The notes: generated from the sequence alone by a model not told the origin. Counted from the first letter of the stretch, positions 1-10,106 are shown. The stretch: DNA of 64,000 nt from Sphingomonadales bacterium (GCA_017302615.1 JAFLDB010000001.1:186001-250000), one strand, 5' to 3'. A program made the numbers and translations.

Positions 1-1
1 T

Positions 2-601
2 CATGGCGATCATGGCCACGGGCATGCCAAACAGGACGACGGCACCGCCGGTTACCATCCGCATGAAAGCCCGCTGGCCATGCTGATCCCGCTGGGCGTG
101 CTGACCCTGGGTGCGGTCTTCGCTGGCTGGGTGTTCAGCCATGCCTATCTCGATAGCGCTGAATTCTGGGGCAGCTCGATCTTCTACAACGAGCACCTGA
201 TGCATGCGATGCATGACGTGCCACTGTGGGTGAAGTTGAGTGCCACTGTGGTGATGCTGATCGGCCTGTCGAGTGCCTGGTATGCCTACATTGTGAACCC
301 TGGTCTGCCCGCGAAGTTTGTCGCGCTGTTCAAGCCCGTCCACACCTTCGTTTACAACAAGTGGTTCTTCGACGAGCTCTACAACCTGATTTTCGTCCGT
401 CCGGCCTTCTGGTTCGGCGAGAAGTTCTGGAAGCTCGGCGATATCGGCCTGATCGACCGTTTCGGCCCCAATGGCTCGGCCTGGGTGGTCCAGCAGGGCA
501 GCCGGATCGCCTCGAAACTCCAGACGGGCTACCTCTATTCCTACGCTCTGGTGATGCTGCTTGGCCTCACCGCGGCAATCAGCTGGGTCCTGGTGAATTG
601 A
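2..601 (+). CDS. nuoL: NADH-quinone oxidoreductase subunit L, C-terminal part (partial)
   Basis: The reading frame is open from the window edge (codons begin at base 2), so the N-terminal part lies upstream. NuoL is an antiporter-like proton-pumping subunit in the membrane arm of complex I. The visible part has a His-rich loop followed by hydrophobic segments and a long amphipathic stretch ending in a last membrane helix near the C terminus (LVMLLGLTAAISWVLV), matching the NuoL lateral helix and its anchor. One base separates its stop from nuoM, and nuoN follows, the standard nuoLMN order. Identity is secure from context; the start cannot be seen. Confidence 0.93.
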   Translation, partial: HGDHGHGHAKQDDGTAGYHPHESPLAMLIPLGVLTLGAVFAGWVFSHAYLDSAEFWGSSIFYNEHLMHAMHDVPLWVKLSATVVMLIGLSSAWYAYIVNPGLPAKFVALFKPVHTFVYNKWFFDELYNLIFVRPAFWFGEKFWKLGDIGLIDRFGPNGSAWVVQQGSRIASKLQTGYLYSYALVMLLGLTAAISWVLVN

Positions 602-602
602 T

Positions 603-2132
603 ATGACCGATTTTCCCATCCTTTCGCTGATGCTGCTGGTGCCGCTGGTAGCGGGCGTCATCTGCCTGCTGGTCTCGGCCCAGGCGGCGCGGACCGTGGC
701 GCTGATCGCCACCCTGATCGTTTTCGTCCTTGGCGTGGTGCTGTGGATGAATTTCGACGTCGGCGGCGCGCAGTGGCAGTTTCAGGAGAATATTCCGCTG
801 TTTGCCGGCTTCTCCTGGGCTTTGGGCATCGACGGGATCGCGCTGACGCTGATCATGCTGTCGGTGTTCCTGATGCCGATCTGCATCCTCGCCAGCCAGT
901 CGATCGAGAAGCGCGTCGGCGAGTACATGGCCGCCTTCCTGTTGATGGAAGTGCTGATGATCGGCGTGTTCGCCGCGCAGGATCTGTTCCTGTTCTATAT
1001 CTTCTTCGAAGCCGGCCTGATCCCGATGTACCTGATCATCGGTATCTGGGGCGGAGCGGACCGGATCTACGCCAGCTACAAGTTCTTCCTTTACACGCTG
1101 CTTGGCTCGATCGTGATGCTGATCGCGATGATCTGGATGGCGCAGACCGCCGGTACCACCGACATCCCGACGCTGATGCAGTACGATTTCCCGCCCGAGG
1201 CGCAGACCTGGCTGTGGCTGGCCTTCTTCGCCAGCTTTGCGGTCAAGATGCCGATGTGGCCGGTTCACACCTGGCTGCCCGACGCGCACGTGCAGGCTCC
1301 CACTGCGGGTTCGGTCATCCTGGCGGGTGTACTTCTGAAAATGGGCGGTTATGGCTTCATCCGCTTCTCGCTGCCGATGTTCCCGGAAGCGAGCGCCCAG
1401 TTTGCCTGGCTGATCTATGCCCTCTCGATGATCGCGGTGGTGGTCACCTCGCTGATCGCGCTGGTGCAGAACGACATGAAGAAGCTGATCGCCTATTCCT
1501 CGGTCGCTCACATGGCGATTGTCACGCTGGGGCTGTTCGCGTTCAACGTGCAGGGCCTCGAAGGCTCGATGGTCGTCATGCTCAGCCACGGCCTCGTTTC
1601 GGGCGCGCTGTTCCTGTGTGTCGGGATCATCTACGACCGGCTCCACACCCGCGAGATCGACCGCTATGGCGGCCTTTCGATCAACATGCCCAAGTATGCG
1701 CTGTTCTTCCTGCTGTTCACCATGGCCTCGATCGGCCTGCCCGGAACCAGCGGCTTCGTCGGTGAGTTGCTGAGCCTGATGGGGATCTACCAAGTGTCCA
1801 GCTGGGTCGCGCTGGTGGCCGGCACCGGGGTGATCCTCGGCGCGGGTTACATGCTCTACCTTTACCGCCGCGTCGCCTTTGGCGATCAGAAGAACGCCGA
1901 TGCGGCGGCCATGCCCGACCTGTCGCTGCGCGAATGGGCCATGCTGGCGCCGATCACGGCGGCGGTGCTGTGGATGGGGGTCTATCCCGAAACGTTCATG
2001 GCTCCGATGCGGGGCGATATTGCCGCGCTTGACGCGCGCCTGGCCCGGGCCAAACCGGCTGGCGATGCCAATCTCACCCTTGGCTCGCCCAAGCAGCTTG
2101 AAGAACACGCCCATGAAGGGGGGGCGCACTGA
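603..2132 (+). CDS. nuoM: NADH-quinone oxidoreductase subunit M
   Basis: A 509-residue polytopic membrane protein, the usual length for NuoM, which pumps protons in the complex I membrane arm. It carries the family signature around PVHTWLPDAHVQAPTAGS and the essential membrane glutamate in the FFEAGLIPMYLI helix (E. coli Glu144 position). About 14 hydrophobic segments alternate with short loops. The ATG starts one base after the nuoL stop, and its TGA shares a base with the nuoN ATG, so the three subunits are very likely translationally coupled. Confidence 0.97.
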   Translation: MTDFPILSLMLLVPLVAGVICLLVSAQAARTVALIATLIVFVLGVVLWMNFDVGGAQWQFQENIPLFAGFSWALGIDGIALTLIMLSVFLMPICILASQSIEKRVGEYMAAFLLMEVLMIGVFAAQDLFLFYIFFEAGLIPMYLIIGIWGGADRIYASYKFFLYTLLGSIVMLIAMIWMAQTAGTTDIPTLMQYDFPPEAQTWLWLAFFASFAVKMPMWPVHTWLPDAHVQAPTAGSVILAGVLLKMGGYGFIRFSLPMFPEASAQFAWLIYALSMIAVVVTSLIALVQNDMKKLIAYSSVAHMAIVTLGLFAFNVQGLEGSMVVMLSHGLVSGALFLCVGIIYDRLHTREIDRYGGLSINMPKYALFFLLFTMASIGLPGTSGFVGELLSLMGIYQVSSWVALVAGTGVILGAGYMLYLYRRVAFGDQKNADAAAMPDLSLREWAMLAPITAAVLWMGVYPETFMAPMRGDIAALDARLARAKPAGDANLTLGSPKQLEEHAHEGGAH

Positions 2133-3598
2133 TGGACTGGATGCAGTCTCTGCGCCTTGTTGCGCCTGAAATCTTCCTGAGCGTCTCGGGGCTCATCCTG
2201 CTGCTCGGTGCTGCCTGGGGGCAGAGCCGCAAGGATGCGCGCGCGATCAACTGGCTGGCCGTGCTGGTCCTCATCGGCGCGGCAGCGATGACGCTGCCGA
2301 CGCTGCTCGGTCAGGTCTCCGGCGCCGATGCGCTGGCCTTTGACAGCCTGTTTTCGGCAGATGCCTTTGCGGCCTTTGCCAAGGTCCTGATCTTCCTGGC
2401 CTGTGCGGCATCGCTTGCCCTGGCCCCGGCATTTTTCGAACGGCACGGCGGCTATCGCGGCGAATTTCCGGTTCTGGTGATCTTCGCGGCCATCGGCATG
2501 GCGATGATGGTCTCCTCGACCAACCTGCTGACGCTGTACGTTGGGCTCGAACTGAACTCGCTCGCGGCCTACGTTCTGGCGGCCTTCCTCAAGGCCGATG
2601 AACGCTCGGCCGAGGCGGGCCTCAAGTACTTCGTGCTGGGCGCGCTGGCGAGCGGGTTCCTGCTGTTCGGGATGAGCCTGACCTATGGCTTTACCGGCAC
2701 CATTGCCTATTCGGGCATTGCCGCAGCCACCGAAGCCGGCCTCAGCACCGGGGCCCTGTTCGGGCTGACCTTCATGTTCGCGGGTCTTGCCTTCAAGGTC
2801 AGCGCAGTGCCCTTCCATATGTGGACCCCGGACGTTTACGAAGGCGCGCCTACCCCGGTCACCACGCTGTTCGCCTCAGCACCCAAGGTTGCTGCTCTCG
2901 CGCTTTTTGCGCGCGTGGCAGTGGAAGCATTCGGTTCGCAGTCGGTTGCGTGGCAGCAGATTGTGCTGGCCGCTGCGATTGCGTCGATTGTGTTCGGGGC
3001 ACTGGCGGCGATCTGGCAGACCAATATCAAGCGCCTGCTGGCCTATTCATCGATCAACAACGTCGGCTTCATCCTGCTGGGCCTGGCTGCTGCGTCGGTC
3101 GAGGGCGTTTCGGCCATGCTGGTCTATCTGGCGATTTATGTGCCCATGACCATCGGCGGGTTCGTCGCCGTGTTGATGCTGCGTGATGAGGGCGGCAAAC
3201 AGCTTGAGGCGATTTCGGATCTGGCCGGCCTGTCCCGCACCCGTCCGCTCCTCGCCCTCGGCCTTGGCTCGGTGATGTTCTCGATGGCCGGGATCCCGTT
3301 CTTCTTCGGGTTCTGGGGCAAGTTCGTGGTGTTCCAGGCGGCGGTCCAGTCGGGCCTGCTGATATGGGCGACCATCGCCGCCGTCTCCAGCGTGATCGGG
3401 GCCTTCTATTATCTCAAGGTCGTCAAGGTCATGTACTTCGACGAGCCGGCGGGCAAGGTGACCGGTCGCAGCGATATGGCGCACGAATGGCTGCTGACCA
3501 TCTCGGCGCTGTTCATCTCGCCGCTAGGCTGGCTGTTCACGAAGGGTCTGGGTGCGCTGGCCGCGATTGCCGCCGGCGTGCTGTTCGCCGCGACTTGA
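2132..3598 (+). CDS. nuoN: NADH-quinone oxidoreductase subunit N
   Basis: A 488-residue antiporter-like complex I subunit with the typical motifs YVGLELNSLAAYVLAA (membrane glutamate) and FKVSAVPFHMWTPDVYEGAP. It completes the proton-pumping trio with NuoL and NuoM. The ATG overlaps the nuoM stop in TGATG. The next gene, birA, starts inside its last codons, so the nuo operon appears to read through into cofactor genes. Confidence 0.97.
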   Translation: MDWMQSLRLVAPEIFLSVSGLILLLGAAWGQSRKDARAINWLAVLVLIGAAAMTLPTLLGQVSGADALAFDSLFSADAFAAFAKVLIFLACAASLALAPAFFERHGGYRGEFPVLVIFAAIGMAMMVSSTNLLTLYVGLELNSLAAYVLAAFLKADERSAEAGLKYFVLGALASGFLLFGMSLTYGFTGTIAYSGIAAATEAGLSTGALFGLTFMFAGLAFKVSAVPFHMWTPDVYEGAPTPVTTLFASAPKVAALALFARVAVEAFGSQSVAWQQIVLAAAIASIVFGALAAIWQTNIKRLLAYSSINNVGFILLGLAAASVEGVSAMLVYLAIYVPMTIGGFVAVLMLRDEGGKQLEAISDLAGLSRTRPLLALGLGSVMFSMAGIPFFFGFWGKFVVFQAAVQSGLLIWATIAAVSSVIGAFYYLKVVKVMYFDEPAGKVTGRSDMAHEWLLTISALFISPLGWLFTKGLGALAAIAAGVLFAAT

Positions 3599-4314
3599 TC
3601 CGCACCTTACCTGAAACCGGATCGACCAACGCCGACCTGATCCAGCGTCTTGGCGCAGGGGAAGCTGTGCCGGAAGGCGAGTGGCTGGTGGCTGACCGGC
3701 AGACGGCCGGGCGGGGGCGGCAAGGGCGAGCTTGGTTCGACGGGCATGGCAATTTCATGGGCTCGACCGTGGTCCATCCCGCTCCGGGCGATCCATCGCC
3801 CGCCAGTCTAGCCTTGCTGTGCGGTCTGGCGGTTCACGAAGTGGTTGCGCCGTTTGTCCCGCCGCCGCATCGGGCGCTGCTGAAATGGCCGAACGACCTG
3901 ATGGTCGGTTCAGCCAAGCTGGCAGGGATTCTGCTCGAGGGTTCGGGCCGATCGGTCGTTATCGGCATCGGGGTCAATCTGGCCCGGGCGCCGCAGGTCG
4001 ATGGCCGGGAAACCATTGCTCTGGCGGCTTTCGGGCCGGCACCGGAGCGCGATCATTTCGCGGCGGCGCTGGCCCACCAGCTTGACCTTGAGCTTCAGCG
4101 CTGGCGCAGCTTCGGACTGGAACCGCTGATCCGGCGTTGGCTTGCTGCAGCCCATCCCGAAGGCACTGTTCTGAGGGTTGGAGAACCCGGTGAGCCTGCA
4201 CTTGAGGGCAGCTTTGCCGGGCTGACCAGCGATGGGGCCTTGCAACTGCGCCTTGCCGACGGCACCACGCGGATTATCCACGCTGGCGAGGTTCGCCTTG
4301 CCGGTGGGCATTAG
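3595..4314 (+). CDS. birA: Biotin--[acetyl-CoA-carboxylase] ligase
   Basis: BirA adenylates biotin and transfers it to the lysine of biotin carboxyl carrier proteins. Visible motifs are TGSTNADL, the biotinyl-AMP loop GRGRQGRAW, the KWPNDLM strand and AGILLEG. With about 239 residues and no N-terminal winged helix, this is a ligase-only enzyme, not the bifunctional repressor. The best start is TTG at 3595, overlapping the nuoN stop in TTGA, because homology to the family begins at once (IRTLPETGSTN). An ATG further upstream in this frame only reads antisense-like residues inside nuoN. The start codon is the least certain point. Confidence 0.92.
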   Translation: MIRTLPETGSTNADLIQRLGAGEAVPEGEWLVADRQTAGRGRQGRAWFDGHGNFMGSTVVHPAPGDPSPASLALLCGLAVHEVVAPFVPPPHRALLKWPNDLMVGSAKLAGILLEGSGRSVVIGIGVNLARAPQVDGRETIALAAFGPAPERDHFAAALAHQLDLELQRWRSFGLEPLIRRWLAAAHPEGTVLRVGEPGEPALEGSFAGLTSDGALQLRLADGTTRIIHAGEVRLAGGH

Positions 4315-4323
4315 GAACAGGCC

Positions 4324-5106
4324 ATGCTGCTCGCGATCGATAACGGCAATACCAATGTGAAGTTCGCCCTGGTCAATCCGGAGGGCGAGATCGTCCAGCG
4401 CTGGCGGATTGCAACCGATGCCAAGCGCACGGCGGATGAATATGCCGTCTGGCTGGACCAGTTGCTGCGAATGGAAGGCTTTGCTCGCGCGGATGTTGAA
4501 GCCGTTGTGATCGCTTCGGTGGTCCCGCGCGCGCTTCACAATCTGCAGGAACTGGCGCGCAAGTACTTTGGCGTCGAAGCCATGATTGGCGGACGCCCGC
4601 CGGTAGAGTGGGGTATCGCGCTGAAGGTTGACGAACCCCGGGCTCTGGGTGCCGACCGTGCCGTCAATGCCATCGCCGCCCAGGCGCTGGAAGCAGGCGA
4701 CAAGATCGTGATCTCGTTCGGCACCGCTACCACGTTTGACCACATCGGAGCTGACGGGGCCTATCTGGGTGGATCGATCGCCACAGGGGTCAGCCTTTCG
4801 CTTGATGCGCTCTACAATGCCGCGGCAATGCTGCCGAGGATTGCGATCGAGCCTCCGCCCAACGACAGCGTGATCGGTCGGGACACGGTGGGGCAGATGC
4901 AGATCGGCATCTATTGGGGCTATGTCAGCATGATCGAAGGGATGATCGGGCGAATGAAGGCCGAAATCGGTCGCCCGGTGAAAGTGATTGCCACAGGTGG
5001 TCTGGCACCGCTGTTCCAGCAACATGGACATCTGTTCGACCGGGTCGAGCCCGACCTGACCTTGCGCGGTATCGCGCTTCTCTATGCCGGTCGGCACGGC
5101 GCATGA
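4324..5106 (+). CDS. coaX: Type III pantothenate kinase
   Basis: CoaX phosphorylates pantothenate in the first step of coenzyme A synthesis. Its ASKHA-fold motifs are clear: [11 protein letters not shown] at the N terminus, [15 protein letters not shown] and GGSIATGV. At 260 residues it is the usual length. It lies nine bases after birA, and its stop overlaps the RNase J start in ATGA, so it belongs to the same transcription unit as nuo, birA and rnj. Confidence 0.96.
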   Translation: MLLAIDNGNTNVKFALVNPEGEIVQRWRIATDAKRTADEYAVWLDQLLRMEGFARADVEAVVIASVVPRALHNLQELARKYFGVEAMIGGRPPVEWGIALKVDEPRALGADRAVNAIAAQALEAGDKIVISFGTATTFDHIGADGAYLGGSIATGVSLSLDALYNAAAMLPRIAIEPPPNDSVIGRDTVGQMQIGIYWGYVSMIEGMIGRMKAEIGRPVKVIATGGLAPLFQQHGHLFDRVEPDLTLRGIALLYAGRHGA

Positions 5107-6737
5107 AGCCGGGCAACGAACTGCTGTTTTGCGCGCTGGGCGGCTCCGGCGAGATTGGCATGAATGTCAATCTCTATGGCTGTGAAGGCAAGTGGCTGAT
5201 GGTCGATCTGGGTATGACCTTCGGCGCAAACGAGTACCCGGGAACCGAACTGGTCTTTGCCGATCTCGAATTCATCGAGGAGCGCCGCCAGGATCTGCTG
5301 GGTATTGTGCTTACTCACGCCCATGAAGACCATATCGGTGCTGTACCCTACTTCGCGCAGGAACTCGGCGTGCCACTCTATGCGACGCCATTTACGGCCA
5401 AGCTGGTCAATGAGAAGCTTGAAGAAGCTGGCAACAGGCACGAAGTGGAACTGAAGGTCATTGACCACTTCGAACGCTTCGATATGGGGCCGTTCGGCAT
5501 CCGCTATGTTCCGTTGGCCCATTCGATTGCCGAGGGCAACGCGTTGGTGATCGAAACGCCCTACGGCCGGATCTTCCATACCGGAGACTGGAAGCTGGAT
5601 GACGATCCGTTGATCGGTGTTCCGGCCACCGCCGAGGAACTGGCCCGGATCGGGGATGAGGGGGTGCTCGCACTCGTTTGCGATTCTACCAATGTCTTCA
5701 ACCCCAAGGCTTCCGGTTCCGAAGGCGCGGTGCGGGCGGCATTGCTAGAGGAAGTCGGGCGCCATCACGGCAAGCGTGTGCTGGTAACCACTTTCGCCTC
5801 GAACGTGGCGCGTTTGCAGACATTGGGGGAGGTTGCCCAGGCCACCAACCGGCGGCTGTGTGTTGCCGGCCGTTCGCTTGATCGGATCATCCGCGCGGCG
5901 CAGGGTTGCGGCTATCTGCTCGATCTGCCCGAACGGGTCGATTTCGACACCGCCATGGCTCTGCCGCGCGGCGAAGTGCTGATCGTTGCGACCGGCGGAC
6001 AGGGAGAGCCGCGCGCCGCTCTGTCCCGCATTGCCGAAGACAGCCATCCGATCGCGCTGGAAGCGGGGGATGTGGTGCTGTTCTCAAGCCGTCAGATCCC
6101 CGGTAACGAGATTGCGATTGGCCGGATCCAGAACCGTTTGGCTGCCCGCGACATCACATTGATCACCGACCGCCAGAGCGCGATCCATGTCTCCGGGCAC
6201 CCCGGCCGGCCTGAACTTGAAGCGCTTTATGGCTGGCTTCGGCCGGAAATCCTGCTCCCGGTGCATGGCGAGGTTCGCCACATGAAGGAACAGGCAAGGT
6301 TTGGCCGCGCTTGCGGGATTGCCCGAAGCGTGGTGCAGGAAAACGGTGATCTCGTGCGCCTGGCGCCGGGCAAGCCCGGCAAGATTGATGAAGTGCGGGC
6401 CGGACGCCTGATCCTCGACGGGGACATAATCACTCCCGCCGACGGCGAGTCCATTGTGATGCGCCGCAGGTTGGCCGCAAATGGTCTGGTGATTGTCGTG
6501 CTGGACGGCAAGGGCCGGGTCCATGTCGAAGCTGTGGGCCTGCCCCTGGACGAGGATATGGACGATTACCTTGCGGAATCCCGTGAGGACGTGGCGGCGG
6601 CGCTGGCCCGCTTGAAGGGCGGTCAGCGGCATGACCGAGATGCAGTTACCGAGGCTGCGCGCCTGGCCGCACGCCGTGCGGCGCAGCGCTGGTCGGGCAA
6701 GAAACCCCAAGTGCGGGTAATTCTGGCGGAGCATTGA
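5103..6737 (+). CDS. rnj: Ribonuclease J
   Basis: RNase J is a metallo-beta-lactamase/beta-CASP nuclease with 5'-3' exonuclease and endonuclease activity on mRNA and rRNA precursors. The metal-binding motif HAHEDHIG lies near residue 70, with TGDWKLD and DSTNVF further on and the beta-CASP HVSGHPG segment before a C-terminal domain. The start at ATG 5103 gives 544 residues beginning [14 protein letters not shown]. It overlaps the coaX stop by four bases. An earlier in-frame ATG inside coaX only adds out-of-frame coaX sequence. Confidence 0.96.
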   Translation: MKPGNELLFCALGGSGEIGMNVNLYGCEGKWLMVDLGMTFGANEYPGTELVFADLEFIEERRQDLLGIVLTHAHEDHIGAVPYFAQELGVPLYATPFTAKLVNEKLEEAGNRHEVELKVIDHFERFDMGPFGIRYVPLAHSIAEGNALVIETPYGRIFHTGDWKLDDDPLIGVPATAEELARIGDEGVLALVCDSTNVFNPKASGSEGAVRAALLEEVGRHHGKRVLVTTFASNVARLQTLGEVAQATNRRLCVAGRSLDRIIRAAQGCGYLLDLPERVDFDTAMALPRGEVLIVATGGQGEPRAALSRIAEDSHPIALEAGDVVLFSSRQIPGNEIAIGRIQNRLAARDITLITDRQSAIHVSGHPGRPELEALYGWLRPEILLPVHGEVRHMKEQARFGRACGIARSVVQENGDLVRLAPGKPGKIDEVRAGRLILDGDIITPADGESIVMRRRLAANGLVIVVLDGKGRVHVEAVGLPLDEDMDDYLAESREDVAAALARLKGGQRHDRDAVTEAARLAARRAAQRWSGKKPQVRVILAEH

Positions 6738-6743
6738 CGAGCA

Positions 6744-7013
6744 ATGAGCCTTACTTCGATCCTGGCGATCTATTTCCTGTTGTGGGTGATGAGCGCATTT
6801 CTGGTGATGCCCTTCGGCATTCGCACCCATGACGATGAACAGGCCGAAACCGTGCCCGGACAGGTGACCAGTGCACCGGTCAACTTCCGGCCGCGCCTCA
6901 TCGCCAAGCGCGCGACGATCCTCGCCGCTGCGCTGATGTTCCTGTACTATATCAACTACGTGAACGGCTGGGTGACTGTCGCCGATCTCGACGTCACCCG
7001 CTACATTCTCTAG
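6744..7013 (+). CDS. DUF1467 family small membrane protein
   Basis: An 89-residue protein with two hydrophobic helices (about residues 2-27 and 58-76) and the conserved core MPFGIRTHDD. DUF1467 proteins commonly follow the coaX-rnj pair in alphaproteobacteria; their function is unknown. It starts six bases after rnj and is probably the last gene of the nuo-to-rnj transcription unit. Its stop codon overlaps, on the other strand, the stop of the coiled-coil gene in the shared sequence CTAG. Confidence 0.88.
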   Translation: MSLTSILAIYFLLWVMSAFLVMPFGIRTHDDEQAETVPGQVTSAPVNFRPRLIAKRATILAAALMFLYYINYVNGWVTVADLDVTRYIL

Positions 7014-9625
7014 TTGCGCAGCCGCTCGATCGCTTGAGCCAGAGCGACGTAAAGCTTGCCCATGTCCGACGAGAGCAGGGTTACACCCAGGGCGTGACCG
7101 TCTCGGGTCGAAAGCAGCTGCCGCAGCATCGCTTCGAAATCGTGGATGTAATGGCTCACGTGGTCGCGAAAATTCCGGTCGTCCTCGTACAACTGGACCA
7201 CGGCCTTGGTCTCGCTCGCATCGAGCAGGCGCACTGCCTTGCGGGTGAAGATGCCGCGATCGCCCTTGAGGTAGGCTGCCCAGGCCGTGTCCGTGACGTC
7301 GCTGTCCATGGCCCTGGCGATGTCGATCGCATTGGAATTCAGACTTTCCGTGATCAAGGCGACGCGCCGGGCAAAGTCGTTATCGACCTGCTCCTCTGCC
7401 CTGGCTCGCGCCTGGGCAACACGAAGTTCAAGATGACCGGCCAGTTCGTTCACCTTGGCCAGTTGATCGCGCAGCTGCACTGCCGCCTCCCGGCTCACTT
7501 CTGCGGCATTGGCGGCAGCCTGCTCTAGCTGCCCGGCCACCTCGACGGCGCGGGCCTGCATTGCCCGGTCGATCGCCGCAGCGCTTTCCTCGCCAAGCTT
7601 GCTGGCCAGCGAAGACAGGGTGACTGCACTGATGCTGCCAATCCCTGCAACCGCTGCTTGCGCCGAGCCTTCCAGCTCCTCGATCGAACGCTTGAGTTGA
7701 GACTGCGCCTCTTCTGCCAGCGTCAGGCATTCGCCGCGCACCTGCTCAAGCGTGGCCAACATGGCGTCGAGTTGAACCAACTGCCTGGCACCTTCGCTTG
7801 CTACCGTGCCGGAGAGTTGTTCCATTCGGGTCAGCGCCAGCTCAAGCGTGCTGGTGCAAGTTCCCACCCGGTCGGCTACCATGTCACCCTTGGCCACGGC
7901 TTCCGACAGTCCATTGCCAAGTCGGCTGACCCGCCCCTCGATCTCCGCCAGCTTGCTCTCGCCGCTCGCCATGGCGGCGGGCAAGTCGCGCGACGAGTGC
8001 TGCACGCTGGCCTGGATCAGCTCAAGCAGGCGGACGCTGCCGTCGGTCAGCTGGGCGATGACGGCATCGGTACCACTGAGGGCGGTCTGGCTGGCCGCAA
8101 GCTTTTCACCAAGGGCGGCAAGGCTTTGCGAGACACGTCCTTCTGCTGCTCCGCCTAGCTCAGCCACTTCGTCCAGCTTACGTGCGAACTGGTCGAGCTG
8201 CGCGGCAACCGTTTCGCTGTGATCGATCAGCCTGCGCCCTTGATCTTCTTGCGCGATCCGGCGTTCGGCAATCCGGGCGTCGAGTTCTTCCAATTGAGAG
8301 CCGAGGCGCGCGATAAAGGCAGTGTGGCTCTCTTCGAAAGCCTGCTGGCGGCGCGCGATCTCATCTTCGAACAGCCGATCGCGTTCAGCCATCCTTGCAT
8401 CGAGGGTTTCCGCCTCATTGGCCAGTTCGCCCAGTCGGTTGCGTGCCGACTGCATGGCCTGTTCGTCGATTTCGGCAACCTTGGCAATGGCCCGGCCAAG
8501 ATCTTCCTCAAGCTGGACAATGGCCACTTTCCAGGCGTCGAGCGCGTTGCTTTCACTCTCGCGCAAGGCGCGCACCAGTCCGGCACTTTCATCCCGCACC
8601 GCCGTCAGTCGCGCCCGCAGCGAGTTAAGGCTTTCAGCCTCCTGGTTGTCCAGCGCATCGCGCGCCTGCTGCAGTTCCTCGGCCAGGGCTCCGGCGCGAG
8701 AACGGATCGATGCAAGCGCTTCGATTTCCTGTGCATCGAGTTGCGCGCGGAACTCCGCGCCCCGTTCGGCCAGGGCGCTGAAGCGCTGTTCGGCAATCTG
8801 ATCGAGTTGTTCAGTCTGGCGGGTGAACTCGGCCAGTGTATTCTGCACGACATCGCGCAGGGCATTGACCTGTCGTTCGCTGGCCTGGCCGAACTGGTTG
8901 AGGCGGTTGAAGCCGGCGATCAGTTCCTCGACCTGAGCATGGGCAGTGCGTCCGGCCGCGCCGATATTGTTGGTCACATCCTTGGCCGAGCTGGCGATTA
9001 CCGGCAGATGGCTACGCAGCGTTTCCATATTGTCGAGTGCTGCGGCGCTGACCGTCTGGATCGTTTCAAGCCGGGTGCCATTGTCCTGGACCAGTCCGCT
9101 CAGGCGCTCGGCGTGTTCGGACAACCGCTCTGTCGCGATCCGGCCAAGGCTTTCGATGTCCCGGGCCTGTGCCGAAATGAATTCTCGGGCCAGGCTGAGT
9201 TCGCGATTAACCGTGCGCAGGCGTTCTTCAAGCCGGGCTGATTCCTCGCCCAGACTGCGCGCAGTCTCGCCGAACCGCAGCGCCTCTCGCCGACTGTTGC
9301 GCATGGCAATCAGCCAACTGACGGCAACCAGCAAGACGGGCAGCGACCAATCCCTGATCCAGCCGATCCATTGGGCCAGATCGGCTCCTGCCTGTATCGT
9401 CGAAAGATTGGTGACAATGAACAGTCCGGTCCAGCCGATCACCAGTCCGACGGCCAGAATGCCGCCGATAATGGCCCCCCATGGCCGGGAAGGGCGGGGA
9501 TCAGGCTCCTCCCACCAATCCTCACCGCTTTCCTCCGCAGCCTCCGCGGGGGTGACAGGTTCGGCTTCGGGCGAGCTTGCAGGCTCGGCTCCTTCGATCG
9601 CAACAATGCGGGTACCGCGGGTCAT
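7010..9625 (-). CDS. Large membrane-anchored coiled-coil protein of unknown function
   Basis: An 871-residue protein. It has an acidic, proline-rich N-terminal tail of about 48 residues, two closely spaced membrane helices (about 51-73 and 92-107), then some 700 residues of Ala/Glu/Gln/Arg-rich heptad-like helix, as in apolipoprotein- or filament-like coiled coils. A C-terminal segment of about 100 residues is less repetitive (AYLKGDRGIFTRKAVRLLDA). No Walker motif or HAMP/MCP hairpin was seen, so it is neither an obvious ATPase nor a chemoreceptor. It is transcribed away from the Hpt-like gene across a 57-base gap. A structural or scaffolding role at the inner membrane is only a guess. Confidence 0.85.
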   Translation of the reverse strand: MTRGTRIVAIEGAEPASSPEAEPVTPAEAAEESGEDWWEEPDPRPSRPWGAIIGGILAVGLVIGWTGLFIVTNLSTIQAGADLAQWIGWIRDWSLPVLLVAVSWLIAMRNSRREALRFGETARSLGEESARLEERLRTVNRELSLAREFISAQARDIESLGRIATERLSEHAERLSGLVQDNGTRLETIQTVSAAALDNMETLRSHLPVIASSAKDVTNNIGAAGRTAHAQVEELIAGFNRLNQFGQASERQVNALRDVVQNTLAEFTRQTEQLDQIAEQRFSALAERGAEFRAQLDAQEIEALASIRSRAGALAEELQQARDALDNQEAESLNSLRARLTAVRDESAGLVRALRESESNALDAWKVAIVQLEEDLGRAIAKVAEIDEQAMQSARNRLGELANEAETLDARMAERDRLFEDEIARRQQAFEESHTAFIARLGSQLEELDARIAERRIAQEDQGRRLIDHSETVAAQLDQFARKLDEVAELGGAAEGRVSQSLAALGEKLAASQTALSGTDAVIAQLTDGSVRLLELIQASVQHSSRDLPAAMASGESKLAEIEGRVSRLGNGLSEAVAKGDMVADRVGTCTSTLELALTRMEQLSGTVASEGARQLVQLDAMLATLEQVRGECLTLAEEAQSQLKRSIEELEGSAQAAVAGIGSISAVTLSSLASKLGEESAAAIDRAMQARAVEVAGQLEQAAANAAEVSREAAVQLRDQLAKVNELAGHLELRVAQARARAEEQVDNDFARRVALITESLNSNAIDIARAMDSDVTDTAWAAYLKGDRGIFTRKAVRLLDASETKAVVQLYEDDRNFRDHVSHYIHDFEAMLRQLLSTRDGHALGVTLLSSDMGKLYVALAQAIERLRN

Positions 9626-9682
9626 GGGCTTTGTTTACCATGATCCGTCTGTGGATAAACCCCAGTTTAACCCATCCCCGTT

Positions 9683-9997
9683 ATGGCCGTTCACATGGCC
9701 TACGAAGCAGGAGCTCTGGACGCGACACTCGCCGCTGCAGCGGGCGACGATGCCGCGCTGTTCCGGGAGCTGCGCCTGGCTTTCATCGAGAGCGTGGAAC
9801 GACAGCTGGATCTGATGCGCAGGTCGCGCTGTGACGGCAATTGGCAGATGAGCGCGCTGCGCCTGAAGGGCGTTGCCTCAAGCTTTCACGCCGAGCAGTT
9901 GATCGCCTTGGCCGACGATGCTCTGGAAGGTGCTCCGGGCGATCCCGCCGTACTGCGCCGCATTCAGACTTTTCTCGATGATTTCGCAACGGCTTAG
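9683..9997 (+). CDS. Hpt-domain-like protein lacking the phosphoacceptor histidine
   Basis: A 104-residue, all-helical protein resembling a histidine phosphotransfer (Hpt) domain. The segment SALRLKGVASSFHAEQL lines up with the Hpt pattern A-H-x-L-K-G, but the histidine position holds Leu59 (codon CTG at 9857). The rest of the helix, including Lys62 and Gly63, fits. As written it could not accept a phosphoryl group there, so it may bind a kinase or receiver without transferring phosphate. It heads a co-directional cluster that also encodes a kinase-like protein missing its histidine. The family assignment rests on this motif and the size. A start at ATG 9695 is also possible. Confidence 0.7.
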   Translation: MAVHMAYEAGALDATLAAAAGDDAALFRELRLAFIESVERQLDLMRRSRCDGNWQMSALRLKGVASSFHAEQLIALADDALEGAPGDPAVLRRIQTFLDDFATA

Positions 9998-10106
9998 GCC
10001 GATTGGTGGGGCCAAGGTCCTGCTATTCCTTGGCACTCTGCAAGCACTCCTCTAAAACGCGGCTTTAACCCCGAACGCGCGGAGAAAGACGCTGCGGGTC
10101 GCCGTA

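Noticed and set aside
579-2129. A 516-codon open frame on the minus strand opposite nuoM
   Set aside because: Shadow of nuoM; His/Arg/Gln-rich and low-complexity, with no start signal or motif.
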